Shown in pieces: positions 8,085 through 16,693 of a stretch of 64,000 bases of DNA (positions are counted from its first letter, which is position 1; each line of letters begins with the position of its first letter). The notes beneath the pieces were generated by a model. The model had not been told where the DNA came from. It saw only the letters and a program-made list of their open reading frames with translations, and made no database searches. A program made the translations under genes and the position numbers. Source of the stretch: Kitasatospora sp040298565 (GTDB lineage Bacteria > Actinomycetota > Actinomycetes > Streptomycetales > Streptomycetaceae); NCBI RefSeq assembly GCF_040298565.1, contig NZ_JBEPAK010000007.1, forward strand, positions 8,478 to 72,477. The letters are read 5' to 3'.

Positions 8085-8990
8085 ATGGGTCTCACCTTGC
8101 GCCAGCTGGAGGTCTTCCTCGCCGTCGCGGAGACGCTGCACTTCGGACGCGCCGCCGAGCGGCTGCACATCTCGCAGCCGACGGTCAGCCAGGAGGTCGC
8201 CCGGCTGGAACGCACCGTCGGCGTCCAGCTGTTCGACCGCAGCCGCCGCTCCGTCGCGCTGACCGGCGCCGGGGAGGTGATGGCCGCGGAGAGCACCCGG
8301 CTGCTCGAGCAGACCGAGTCGCTACTGGCCCGGGTCAGGCTGCACGAGGAGTCCCGGCTCGGGACCGTCCGGATCGTCGCCTCCCCGAGCGTGGTGAACC
8401 GGCTGCTGCCCGCCGTGGTCAGCCGGGCCGAGCAGGAGCTTCCCGCGCTGACCACCACCGAACTCGCCGTGGACACCGGGCAGGTCTCCACCACCCTGGC
8501 GGCCGAGCTCGCCGACCTCGGCCTCGGCCGGTTCCTGGAGGAGGTGCCCGGCTACCGGCTGGAGCGGATCGCCGACGAGCCGGTGCTGGTCGCCCTCGGC
8601 CGGGACCACCCGCTGGCCGGCCGGACCACCGGCCTGCGCCTCACCGAACTGCGGGACCTGCCGCTGCTGTTGTGGCCGCGCGAGCAGCACCCCCGGTACT
8701 ACGACCACGTGCTCGGCCTGTGCGCGGCGCACGGGATCGACCCGCCGGTGCTGGTGAGCCCGCCCCGGATCGTCGGCTCCCGGCTCTACCTGCTCGCCCG
8801 CAACCGCGCCTTCTCACTGGTCCCCGGCTCGATGACCGGCCACCTCACCGAGGACGTGGTCACCGTGCGGCTGGACGGCCGGGCGACGCTGCCGCTGGAG
8901 ATGCAGTGGCGGACGGACGACCACCGCCCGACGCCGGCGGTGCTGCGCGACCTGGTCCGGCAGGAGGCGGCGGCGCTGGAGGAGCCGTAG
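8085..8990 (+). CDS. LysR-family regulator, probable controller of psuGK
   Basis: A 301-residue LysR-type transcriptional regulator. The N-terminal winged helix-turn-helix reads LRQLEVFLAVAETLHFGRAAERL followed by HISQPTVSQEVARLE (about residues 3-50). The remainder is a two-lobed ligand-binding domain. ATG 8085 is preferred; an ATG two codons earlier (8079) is equally possible. It is transcribed away from psuG with an inverted-repeat array in the 138-bp gap, the classic arrangement for a LysR protein acting on its neighbour. A pseudouridine-derived effector is an inference. Confidence 0.85.
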   Translation: MGLTLRQLEVFLAVAETLHFGRAAERLHISQPTVSQEVARLERTVGVQLFDRSRRSVALTGAGEVMAAESTRLLEQTESLLARVRLHEESRLGTVRIVASPSVVNRLLPAVVSRAEQELPALTTTELAVDTGQVSTTLAAELADLGLGRFLEEVPGYRLERIADEPVLVALGRDHPLAGRTTGLRLTELRDLPLLLWPREQHPRYYDHVLGLCAAHGIDPPVLVSPPRIVGSRLYLLARNRAFSLVPGSMTGHLTEDVVTVRLDGRATLPLEMQWRTDDHRPTPAVLRDLVRQEAAALEEP

Positions 8991-9028
8991 GCAGCCGGCG
9001 GAAGCCGGCAGTGGCTCTTGACGGTCAC

Positions 9029-10900
9029 ATGCCACCCCCGACAGGATGCCCGGATCACCCATCCGGCCCGTCGCGCGCCGACGGGCCGCCCGACACCGGG
9101 GGATCCGCCTTGGCCCTGCGCCCGCCGCTCCGCCGCACCGACACCCCAGCCCGCCACGCCGGACCCCACGGCACCCCGACCCGCGATCCCGACACCCCGG
9201 CCCGCGGCACCGGCCGCCCTGACACCCACGGCACCCGCGGCGCCCGCGGCCGCGGCACCCTCCTGCGCCGCACCGCCCGCCTGCTCGGCGCCGCCGTCCT
9301 GACCCTCGCCGCCACCCTCACCACCGCCGGCCCCGCGCACGCCGACTTCGGCAGCGACTACCACGACCCGGTCACCGCCACCAAGCCGCTCACCCGCCCC
9401 GACTCCCGCTCCTGCACCGTCGAGGTGATGCACGAACGCGAGTTCCGCAACGGCTACGGCAACCCGCCCGACACCCCGTACACCAGCACCGTCACCCCGC
9501 CCGCCGACTGCGCGGGCCCCTGGTCCGCGGTGGTCATGGACCTCCACGGGCAGGTCGCCGGACGGCAGTTCGACCGGATCTTCAGCGTCCGCCTCGGCGG
9601 CGTGCAGGTCCTGCTCTCCTCCACCCCGGAGCCGTCCAAGGACGGCATCCAGTGGAACGTCGAGCGCGACCTGACCCGCTACGCACCGCTCCTCGCGGCC
9701 GGACCGCAGCCGTTCTCCCTCGGCCTCGCCAACGTCACCGACGCCACCTACACCGGTGTCTACCGGATCTCCGCGAGCCTGACCTTCTACACCGCGAACG
9801 ACCGCTGGCCCGCCGCCCACGGCGCCGACCAGCTGCTCACCACCGGACCGTTCGCCCTCACTCAGGCCGCGCCGACCGCCGGGCGCGAACTCGCCTTCCC
9901 GCAAAACCTCCAGCGGCTGACCGCCGAGGTCTACGCCCGGGGCGGCGGCGCCTGCGAGGAGTTCGCCTACGCCTCCGCGCCGGACGCCTTCGCCGCCGCC
10001 AACCCGTCGATCGGCGTCTGCGGCAAGGGCCCGTTCCGCGAGCTGCGGCTCACCGTGGACGGCCGGGTGGCCGGAGCGGTCTGGCCCTACCCGGTGATCT
10101 ACACCGGCGGCTGGGACCCGCTGCTGTGGCGGCCGGTGCCGGGCGTCTTCGCCTTCGACCTGCCCGCGTACCGCCTCGACCTCACCCCGTACGTCGGCCT
10201 GCTGCTGGACGGGCGCCCGCACACCGTCGGCATCACCGTCAACGCGAGCGAGGCGCAGAGCAACGACGTCTGGACCGGCCAGGTCAACCTGTTCGCCGAG
10301 ACCGACCACGGTGCCGGCCACACCTCGGGCCAGCTCACCGACTACCGGGTCGCCCCCGAGGCGACCGTGGGCACCGAGCTCACCGACCACGGCGGCGGCA
10401 GCGGCGACTGGACCGTCACGGCCGCCCGGCACGACCTCGCCCGCGGCTGGGTGCAGACCTCGCACGGCCGGATCACCACCGAGGTCCGCGACGACCTCTC
10501 CTTCAGCTCCGGCCAGCAACTGCGCGACAGCGGCAACGACGTGACGCTGCACAACCGCACGGACCTCACCCGCACCACCGCCACCTGGGGCGGCGGACCG
10601 CACCGCACCACCACCGTCCACGAGGGCGAGCCGCTGGACGTCAGCTACCGGGTGGCGCACGACGCGGCCGGCAACACCGACCAGCGCACCGCGATGGACC
10701 TCGGCTACCACCAGGAGGCCACCACCGCGACGGGCGGCCACGTCACCGAGCGCTCGACCGTGGACCACACCCTGCGGCCCACCGCCCAACGCCACGACGG
10801 GGACCGCACCGTGAGGACCGGCAGCAGCACCGAGGACTACCGCAGCACCGGGCCGGACGGGCCGTACCACCGGACGCTCGCCTTCGTGGACGGGTGGTGA
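9029..10900 (+). CDS. Secreted PNGase A-like glycoamidase
   Basis: A protein of up to 623 residues resembling the peptide-N4-(N-acetyl-beta-glucosaminyl)asparagine amidase A family, which removes N-linked glycans from glycoproteins. Family-like features are the early CTVEVMHEREFRNGYGNPP, the jelly-roll strands around DRIFSVRLGGVQVLLSSTPEP, and the WPYPVIYTGGWDPLLWRP block. A Sec signal peptide lies in the frame (RRTARLLGAAVLTLAATLTTA, cleaved after AHA), but about 75 Pro/Thr/Arg-rich residues precede it from ATG 9029. The true start may therefore be internal, or GTG 9011. It stands alone, transcribed after the LysR gene. Substrate class is inferred from family; catalytic residues were not verified. 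Confidence 0.65.
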   Translation: MPPPTGCPDHPSGPSRADGPPDTGGSALALRPPLRRTDTPARHAGPHGTPTRDPDTPARGTGRPDTHGTRGARGRGTLLRRTARLLGAAVLTLAATLTTAGPAHADFGSDYHDPVTATKPLTRPDSRSCTVEVMHEREFRNGYGNPPDTPYTSTVTPPADCAGPWSAVVMDLHGQVAGRQFDRIFSVRLGGVQVLLSSTPEPSKDGIQWNVERDLTRYAPLLAAGPQPFSLGLANVTDATYTGVYRISASLTFYTANDRWPAAHGADQLLTTGPFALTQAAPTAGRELAFPQNLQRLTAEVYARGGGACEEFAYASAPDAFAAANPSIGVCGKGPFRELRLTVDGRVAGAVWPYPVIYTGGWDPLLWRPVPGVFAFDLPAYRLDLTPYVGLLLDGRPHTVGITVNASEAQSNDVWTGQVNLFAETDHGAGHTSGQLTDYRVAPEATVGTELTDHGGGSGDWTVTAARHDLARGWVQTSHGRITTEVRDDLSFSSGQQLRDSGNDVTLHNRTDLTRTTATWGGGPHRTTTVHEGEPLDVSYRVAHDAAGNTDQRTAMDLGYHQEATTATGGHVTERSTVDHTLRPTAQRHDGDRTVRTGSSTEDYRSTGPDGPYHRTLAFVDGW

Positions 10901-11408
10901 CGCGCGGCGGCGCCCGGTGACGCCCGGTGGCGGCCTGCACGGCCCGCAGTCCGAAGCCCGCAGCCCGCGCCTCCCCCACAGCGCACGGCTTGCGAAATTT
11001 GCCCGAATTCTGCCTGTTCACCCCTGGTGCACACGCCGTAGGAGGGGCATCATGGGTGGTGGACCTGCGAGGTAGCTGAAGGAAGTTCGACCGCAGGAGG
11101 CAGTGGCGACAGATCGAGACGGATCAGGGTCTGCCGCTGGTACCTCGGTCGACGATCGAACTACCGGCCGGAGGACGTCAAGTCCGGAGGCCACCCCCAC
11201 CTCGTAGGTTCCGCGCGTCCACGGAGCACCCCCTCGGCTCCGTGGACGCGCTCCTGCGTTCCCCGGCGGGCGGAGCGCCGCCACCCGACGGACGGCCCGG
11301 ACAGCCCTGACGGCCCGGACAGCCCTGACGGCTCGGCCGCCACGCGCCGGGAAGATTTCACACGGCCGGTCCGGCGCGGTTCACCTCCGCCCGGTGAGGC
11401 TGGCCGCC
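10901..11408. other. 508-bp gap with mini-ORF and strong hairpin
   Basis: No conventional gene fits here. An ideal Shine-Dalgarno aggagggg at 11041-11048 precedes ATG 11053, which opens only a 7-codon ORF (MGGGPAR, stop at 11074-11076). A second SD-like gcaggagg (11093-11100) sits too close to GTG 11103, which would open a 34-codon Ser/Thr-rich ORF with unusual codon use for this genome. An AT-rich patch at 10990-11015 could be a promoter. These elements and the hairpin that follows suggest a leader region or small RNA rather than empty DNA. Confidence 0.4.
11214..11250. terminator. Perfect 14-bp hairpin (terminator or small-RNA element)
   Basis: CGCGTCCACGGAGC (11214-11227) pairs perfectly with GCTCCGTGGACGCG (11237-11250) around a 9-base loop, with no U-tract on either side. 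It lies upstream of the phosphatase gene and downstream of the mini-ORF. It could end a short transcript starting near 11020 or act as an attenuator. Confidence 0.6.
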
Positions 11409-12992
11409 ATGAACGCATCCAGTGGACGTCCCCCCGTCAGCAGGCGCGGACTCCTGGCCGGGGCGACCGGCCTCGGCCTCGGCGGCGCCGTCTCCCTCTC
11501 CGGCATCGCGCCCACCCCCGCCGCCGCCTCCCCACTGCTGTGGGAGCGGCCGGACCGCTCCGGCGCCCCACGGGTGGGCGGGCTCCACCTCCAGTTCGGC
11601 TCGGACGCCTCGCGCGAGGTCACGGTCTCCTGGCACACCACCGAGTCCGTCTCCAACCCCCGCGTGATGTACGGGACTTCGCACGGCGGCTTCGGCCGCA
11701 GCGCGCAGGCCGAGACCCGCACCTACCGGGACGCCGCCTCCGGCACCGAGGTCCAGGTGCACCACGCACGGCTCACCGACCTGCGCCCGGACACGGACTA
11801 CGTGTACGCCGCCGTGCACGACGGCGCCACCCCCGAGCTCAGCACCGTCCGCACCGCCCCACGCGGCCGGGCCGCCTTCACCTTCACCAGCTTCGGCGAC
11901 CAGGGCACCCCCACCCTGGGCAGGAAGACCGCCGGCGGCTACGTCAACGACAACCTCGGCAGCCCCGCAGCGGGCGACACCACCGCCGGGGTCGAGCGGG
12001 TCGCCCCGCTGTTCCACCTGGTCAACGGTGATCTCTGCTACGCCAACCTCGCCACCGACCGGGTCCGCACCTGGTCCGACTGGTTCGAGAACAACACCCG
12101 CTCGGCCCGCCACCGCCCCTGGATGCCGGCCGCCGGCAACCACGAGAACGAGCGCGGCAACGGCCCGATCGGCTACGGCGCCTACCAGACCTACTTCGAC
12201 CTGCCGGACGCCGGCTCGGACGAGGGACTGCACGGCCTCTGGTACGCGTTCACGGCCGGCTCGGTCCGGGTGATCAGCCTCAACAACGACGACGTCGCCT
12301 ACCAGGACGGTGGCAACTCCTACGTCCGGGGCTACTCCGGCGGTGCCCAGCAGCGCTGGTTGGAGCGGCAGTTGATCGCCGCCAACGCGGACCCGGGGAT
12401 CGACTGGATCGTGGTCTGCATGCACCAGGTGGTGATCTCCACCGCCGACAAGTTCAACGGCGCCGACCTCGGCATCCGCGAGACCTGGGTGCCGCTGTTC
12501 GACAAGTACGGCGTCGACCTGGTGGTCTGCGGCCACGAGCACCACTACGAGCGCTCCCACCCGATCCGCGGCCAGCAGCCGACCGACACCCGGACGCCGG
12601 TTCCCTCCGGCACGGACACCGAGACCATCGACACCACCCGCGGCACCGTCCACATGGTCATCGGTGGCGGCGGCACCTCCGCCCCGTCGAACCAGCTCTT
12701 CTTCACCCCGCCCAAGGCCCGTGTCATCACCGGCGTCGGCCCCGTCGACAAGGCCACCGGCAAGCGGCCCCCGGTCTACGTGATCGAGGACGCCCCCTGG
12801 TCCGCCTTCCGCGACGCGGACAACCCCTACGGCTTCGCCTCCTTCGACGTCGACCCGGGCGAGCACGGCGGCGACACCACCATCAACGTGACGTACTACG
12901 CCGTCCACGGCCCCTACGGCGAGCTCGTCCCGGTCGACCGCTTCACCCTCACCCGCCCGCGCGGGGCTCGGGGCGGTGGCCGCGGGCGCTGA
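11409..12992 (+). CDS. Tat-exported purple acid phosphatase-like metallophosphoesterase
   Basis: A 527-residue secreted phosphatase. Residues 1-45 form a twin-arginine signal (SRRGLLAGATGLGLGG, cleavage after AAAS). A fibronectin-like N-domain (about 55-150, LHLQFGSDASREVTVSW) precedes the calcineurin-like catalytic domain. Metal ligands are visible in FGDQG, NGDLCY, AGNHE, MHQ and CGHEHHYER, the standard dinuclear-centre set. ATG 11409 gives the proper Tat n-region and follows ggtgagg. The likely role is releasing phosphate from organic phosphates outside the cell. I did not recognise a Pho box upstream. The long antisense reading frame across this gene is a GC-skew shadow. Confidence 0.88.
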   Translation: MNASSGRPPVSRRGLLAGATGLGLGGAVSLSGIAPTPAAASPLLWERPDRSGAPRVGGLHLQFGSDASREVTVSWHTTESVSNPRVMYGTSHGGFGRSAQAETRTYRDAASGTEVQVHHARLTDLRPDTDYVYAAVHDGATPELSTVRTAPRGRAAFTFTSFGDQGTPTLGRKTAGGYVNDNLGSPAAGDTTAGVERVAPLFHLVNGDLCYANLATDRVRTWSDWFENNTRSARHRPWMPAAGNHENERGNGPIGYGAYQTYFDLPDAGSDEGLHGLWYAFTAGSVRVISLNNDDVAYQDGGNSYVRGYSGGAQQRWLERQLIAANADPGIDWIVVCMHQVVISTADKFNGADLGIRETWVPLFDKYGVDLVVCGHEHHYERSHPIRGQQPTDTRTPVPSGTDTETIDTTRGTVHMVIGGGGTSAPSNQLFFTPPKARVITGVGPVDKATGKRPPVYVIEDAPWSAFRDADNPYGFASFDVDPGEHGGDTTINVTYYAVHGPYGELVPVDRFTLTRPRGARGGGRGR

Positions 12993-13235
12993 CCGACGGA
13001 AGCGGGCGCCAGGGGCCGGGCCGGAACGGGCCGCGCAGGACCGGGCCGGTCCGGTCCGGTCCGAGCCAGGCAGGCCCCGCACCGCCAGGGCGGGCGCGGC
13101 GGTACCGTTCATCCCCGTGATCGGTGTCCGACCGCACCCCTGGAGGCCCGCCCAGATGTCCCCGCACCACCGACCGGTTGAAGCCGGGCCGTCCGGCCGC
13201 GGTGCGGGGTTCGACGACTCCACCGGGGAGAGCCG

Positions 13236-14066
13236 TTGAACCCCGCACCCACCCGCCCCGGACAACCCGACCGCCCGGGACAGCCCGGACAGCCCGGACA
13301 GCCCGACCATCCCGGACAGCCCGACCACCCCGACCACCGGCGCTCCCCGGACTACGCCCACCTCGCCGCCGTCGGCCCGTACTTCGCGCTCGACACCTCG
13401 CCGGGCGGCCCGCCGCCGGGCTTCCGCCCCCTGCCGGAGCTGTACGGCACCGGGCCGGACGCGCCGCTCGCCGCCCGGATCCGGGTGGTGGCCCGGCGAC
13501 TGGGCACCGTCGAGCTCCGCGTCGCGGCCTCGATCCTGCACCTCGGTCTGGCCGCCCGCTTCTGGTCGGTGGGCCTCGGCGCGGCCGTCCTGCTGGGGAC
13601 GGTCCCGACGCTGGAGCGGGCCTGGGTGCGGATCCCCGACCAGGGCCCGATCGACCTCTGGACTCCGCCCGACCAGCCGTCGACCGATGCCGGCAGCCTC
13701 GGCGACCAGCTGCACCGGGCCGTCCTGGTGGGCCGCCTGGAGCCGCTCGCGGCGGCCGTCCGGGCCGCCGTCCCGCTCTCGCCGGGGCTGCTGCGCGGCA
13801 ACGCCGCCTCCGCCCTGGCCGGAACCCTGCGGGTGCTGGACCCGCACGCACCGGGCCGGGCCCGGGAGTTGGTCGCGGAGCTGCTGGACCGCCCGCCGCT
13901 GGCCGGGTCCGGCGTGCTGCGCACGGGGCGGAACGGCACGGCCTTCCGTCGGACCAGCTGCTGCCTCTACTACCGCACCGGGCCGGGCGCGGGCCTCTGC
14001 GGGGACTGCTGCTTCACCCGGCCGCCGGCCGCGCGTACGGCTGCGGCGAGGAAGGACACCGCATGA
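13236..14066 (+). CDS. Ferric iron reductase-like [2Fe-2S] protein (FhuF C-terminal type)
   Basis: A 276-residue protein ending in a Cys cluster CCLYYRTGPGAGLCGDCCF, the CC...CxxC pattern of FhuF-type [2Fe-2S] proteins that reduce ferric siderophores in the cytosol. The middle shows the FhuF-like ARRLGTVELRVAASILHLGLAARFWS. The first 35 residues are collagen-like repeats of PGQP and PDHP, not part of the fold. The start TTG 13236 follows ggggag at a good distance. The stop overlaps the start of the CoA transferase gene (ATGA), so both are co-translated even though their functions look unrelated. No iron box is visible upstream, which is unusual for this role. Confidence 0.75.
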   Translation: MNPAPTRPGQPDRPGQPGQPGQPDHPGQPDHPDHRRSPDYAHLAAVGPYFALDTSPGGPPPGFRPLPELYGTGPDAPLAARIRVVARRLGTVELRVAASILHLGLAARFWSVGLGAAVLLGTVPTLERAWVRIPDQGPIDLWTPPDQPSTDAGSLGDQLHRAVLVGRLEPLAAAVRAAVPLSPGLLRGNAASALAGTLRVLDPHAPGRARELVAELLDRPPLAGSGVLRTGRNGTAFRRTSCCLYYRTGPGAGLCGDCCFTRPPAARTAAARKDTA

Positions 14067-15370
14067 CGGGCCTGCCGCTCGACGGCGTGCTGGTCGCCGA
14101 CTTCGGCCGGGTGCTCGCCGCGCCCTACCTGACCATGCTGCTCGCCGACCTCGGTGCCGACGTCATCAAGGTCGAGCGGCCCGGCACCGGCGACGAGACC
14201 CGCGCCTGGGGCCCGCCGCACGCCCACGGCGAGGCCACCTACTTCCTCTCCGTCAACCGCAACAAGCGCTCCCTCACCCTCGACCTCCGCGATCCCGCCG
14301 ACCGCGCCCGTGCCCTCGAACTGGTGCGCCGGGCCGACGTGCTGGTGGAGAACTTCCGCCCCGGCACGATGGACCGGCACGGTCTGGGCCCGGCGGACGC
14401 CGAAGCCCTCAACCCCCGGCTGGTCTACTGCTCGATCACCGGCTTCGGCACCGGCCCGGGTGCCGGACTGCCCGGCTACGACCTGCTGGTGCAGGCCGTC
14501 GGCGGTCTGATGTCCGTCACCGGCCCGGCGCCCGGCGAGCCGGTGAAGACGGGCGTCGCGCTGGTCGACGTGCTGACGGGGCTGCACGCGGCGGTCGGCG
14601 TGCTGGCCGCGCTGCGCGAGCGCGAGGCCACCGGGCGCGGCCAGCGGGTGGAGGTGAACCTGCTCTCCACGCTGCTCTCCGGAATGGTCAACCAGTCCGC
14701 GGGCTACACCCTGGCCGGGGTGGTACCGGGCGTCCTCGGCAACCGCCACCCCTCCATCGCCCCGTACGAGGTGTTCCCGGCCGCCGACCGACCGCTGGTG
14801 GTCGCCGTCGGCAACGACCGGCAGTTCGCCGCCCTCTGCCGGGGCCTGGACGCACCGGAACTCGCCGCCGACCCTCGTTTCACCACCAACAGCCTCCGGG
14901 TCGCACAGGTCGAGGTGCTCGCCACCGAGCTCTCCGCCCGGCTCCGGCGGCGGACCGCCGCCGAGTGGTTCGCGGTGCTCACCCCGCTCGGCGTGCCCTG
15001 CGGCCCGGTCAACGACCTGGCCGGGGCCTTCGCCCTCGCCGACTCCCTCGGTCTGCACCCCCGGGCGACCGTGCCGGGCCGACACGCACATGAGGTCCGG
15101 CACGGGCAGGAGGGCCCGCACGGGCGGGAGGGCCGGCACCGGCAGGAGAAACGGGACGGACACGACGGACAGGACGGACAGGAGGGTCGGGACGAAGCGA
15201 ACGGCCGCCCGATGGACCTGGTCGCCAATCCGATCGGCCTCTCCCGCACCCCGCCCCGGTACGACCTGCCACCGCCCCGGCTCGGCGAGCACACCGCCGA
15301 ACTCATCGCCTGGCTCGACGCTCCGGCCGCCCCTGCGACCGGCGCGCCGCTCGGGGAACCGGGAGCGTGA
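14063..15370 (+). CDS. CaiB/BaiF family (class III) CoA transferase
   Basis: A 435-residue type III CoA transferase moving CoA between carboxylic acids. Family motifs are LPLDGVLVADFGRVLAAPYLTMLLADLGADVIKVE at the N-terminus, RNKRSLTLDL, ENFRPG, and PGYDLLVQAVGGLMSVTG; the catalytic Asp is expected near VALVDVLTG. The start is ATG 14063, overlapping the upstream stop. Residues about 341-385 (positions 15084-15210) are a low-complexity insertion of His, Gly, Gln, Arg, Glu and Asp caused by degenerate GC-rich repeats, placed in a surface loop before the conserved C-terminus. The acyl substrate is unknown, and the neighbours give no clear pathway. Confidence 0.88.
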   Translation: MTGLPLDGVLVADFGRVLAAPYLTMLLADLGADVIKVERPGTGDETRAWGPPHAHGEATYFLSVNRNKRSLTLDLRDPADRARALELVRRADVLVENFRPGTMDRHGLGPADAEALNPRLVYCSITGFGTGPGAGLPGYDLLVQAVGGLMSVTGPAPGEPVKTGVALVDVLTGLHAAVGVLAALREREATGRGQRVEVNLLSTLLSGMVNQSAGYTLAGVVPGVLGNRHPSIAPYEVFPAADRPLVVAVGNDRQFAALCRGLDAPELAADPRFTTNSLRVAQVEVLATELSARLRRRTAAEWFAVLTPLGVPCGPVNDLAGAFALADSLGLHPRATVPGRHAHEVRHGQEGPHGREGRHRQEKRDGHDGQDGQEGRDEANGRPMDLVANPIGLSRTPPRYDLPPPRLGEHTAELIAWLDAPAAPATGAPLGEPGA

Positions 15371-15389
15371 GCTGGCCCGGAACGCGAAC

Positions 15390-15466
15390 GGGCCCGCGCC
15401 CGGCTTGTCCAAGGCCGGGCACGGGCCGCCGATCCCCACCCGGTGTCGATGCCCCGGCACCGGGTG
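15390..15466. terminator. Two hairpins between convergent genes
   Basis: The first hairpin pairs GGCCCG/GCCCGG (15391-15403) with CCGGGC/CGGGCC (15415-15427), with one symmetrical mismatch. The second pairs CACCCGGTG (15437-15445) with CACCGGGTG (15458-15466). Both lie between the stops of the CoA transferase and the minus-strand membrane protein and probably terminate both transcripts. Confidence 0.7.
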
Positions 15467-15497
15467 AAGCCCTTCGAACCCCCGTCGTCCATGGTCC

Positions 15498-16550
15498 TCA
15501 GACCGCGACCGCCTCCTCCATGTCCTCCTCGGCCTCCGCCGGCGTCTCCACCGAACGGCGTCCGCGGCGCTCGTACGCCGCCGCGGCGAGCACCGCCGCG
15601 CCGCCGAGCAGCAGCCACACCACCAGCGTCACCACGTGCCCGCCGAGCCCGGCGCCGCCGTCGAAGTACATGACGGTGCGGGCGCCTTCCAGGAAGCCGG
15701 CACCGTTCCAGAATCCGTGCAGCGCGCCGAAGAATCCGTTCTGCAGCTCGGGGCGGTAGACCCCGCCGGAGGAGGTGAAGTTCAGCATCACGAACAGCAC
15801 CATCAGGGCCAGCGTGGTCCACTTCTTCAGGAAGCTGTGCAGGCCGATGCCGATCAGCAGGATGCCGGCCGAGTAGAGCCAGCCGAGCGCCCACACGGCG
15901 GCGTGGTCGCGGTCGACCACGTGGAAGAGCGGCCCGGCGGTGACGATCCCGATCACGCTCACCACCAGCGAGACCGCGAGGCCCACCATCGCCCGGACCC
16001 GCATGCTCAGGCCCGCACCGGCCGCGCCGATCACCGCGACGCTGGCGTAGGAGCCGATGCTCAGGGCGACCAGCAGGAAGAACAGGCCCTGTCCGGTCGG
16101 GTCGCCCTCGGCGAGGGTGGTGAGGTCGGTGACGTGCAGCGGGACGCCCTGCTTGTCGGTGACGTTGGTGAACACCGCGGTGGCGGCCACCACCGAGGTG
16201 TCCGAGTTGCCCTTGGCCACGATCAGCTCGGGGTTCCTGGCGTCCGGGACGAAGGCGCCGACCAGGCCGCGGTCGCGCAGCTGCTGTTCGGCGGTGGCGC
16301 GGTCTGCGACCGTGCGGACGTCCAGCGCGGAGCCCGCCTTGGTCTGGATCGTCTGCGCGAGGCCCTGTGCCTGCGGCCCCGCCCCGACGACGGCGACCTT
16401 GAGGTGGTTCGGTTCCGGCTGGTGGAACGCACCCTGGTAGGCGAGCGCCATGCCGAGGCACATCAGCAGCGGGGTGAGCAGGTGGACGGCGAGGTGCTTG
16501 AGCGAGTGCCCCAGGGCGGGCGCTGCGGCAGGTGGCTGGGGTGTGCTCAT
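15498..16550 (-). CDS. ABC-2/YhgE-Pip-like membrane protein
   Basis: A 350-residue membrane protein. One hydrophobic helix (HLLTPLLMCLGMALAYQGAF) is followed by a roughly 130-residue extracytoplasmic domain (NHLKVAVVGAGPQAQGLAQTI onwards). A C-terminal block of about five helices then leads to a short Glu-rich tail. This topology matches YhgE/Pip-like and ABC-2 permease-related proteins, which in other organisms include secretion or phage-infection proteins. No ATPase gene is adjacent. I used ATG 16550 (MSTPQPP); an in-frame GTG at 16601 is also possible. A direct repeat of GATGGTTG just upstream suggests specific regulation. The role is unknown. Confidence 0.7.
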   Translation of the reverse strand: MSTPQPPAAAPALGHSLKHLAVHLLTPLLMCLGMALAYQGAFHQPEPNHLKVAVVGAGPQAQGLAQTIQTKAGSALDVRTVADRATAEQQLRDRGLVGAFVPDARNPELIVAKGNSDTSVVAATAVFTNVTDKQGVPLHVTDLTTLAEGDPTGQGLFFLLVALSIGSYASVAVIGAAGAGLSMRVRAMVGLAVSLVVSVIGIVTAGPLFHVVDRDHAAVWALGWLYSAGILLIGIGLHSFLKKWTTLALMVLFVMLNFTSSGGVYRPELQNGFFGALHGFWNGAGFLEGARTVMYFDGGAGLGGHVVTLVVWLLLGGAAVLAAAAYERRGRRSVETPAEAEEDMEEAVAV

Positions 16551-16605
16551 GGTGTTCGTACCGTCCTCCGGCGAGCTCTCGGTCACGGCCGCGATTCCCA
16601 CCCAT

Positions 16606-16655
16606 TAAGGTGGTAAATGCAACCATCTACGGATGTAGCTTACAACCATCCGACG
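16606..16655 (-). promoter_or_regulatory. Promoter region with GATGGTTG direct repeats
   Basis: On the minus strand GATGGTTG occurs twice, 23 bp apart (plus-strand CAACCATC at 16620-16627 and 16643-16650), in an AT-rich patch next to the imperfect palindrome CTAC-GGAT-GTAG. This is the only promoter-like DNA upstream of the membrane protein gene. The spacing near two helical turns fits an activator or TetR-like dimer site. Confidence 0.45.
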
Positions 16656-16693
16656 CCGATCGGAAGCCGAGCCGGCCCGGCCCGGCACGCGGC

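Noticed and set aside
11103..11207. 34-codon ORF starting GTG 11103
   Set aside because: Shine-Dalgarno is only two bases from the start, third positions are poor in G/C and several rare codons occur, so it was kept as a note rather than a gene.
11358..13847. 829-codon open frame on the minus strand across the phosphatase gene
   Set aside because: It is antisense to a well-supported Tat-exported phosphatase and encodes Gly/Val/Arg-rich low-complexity sequence, a typical GC-rich shadow frame.
15390..15480. Possible minus-strand tRNA because of a ttcgaaccc sequence near 15474
   Set aside because: No acceptor stem or anticodon arm fits; the region is explained by two terminator hairpins.
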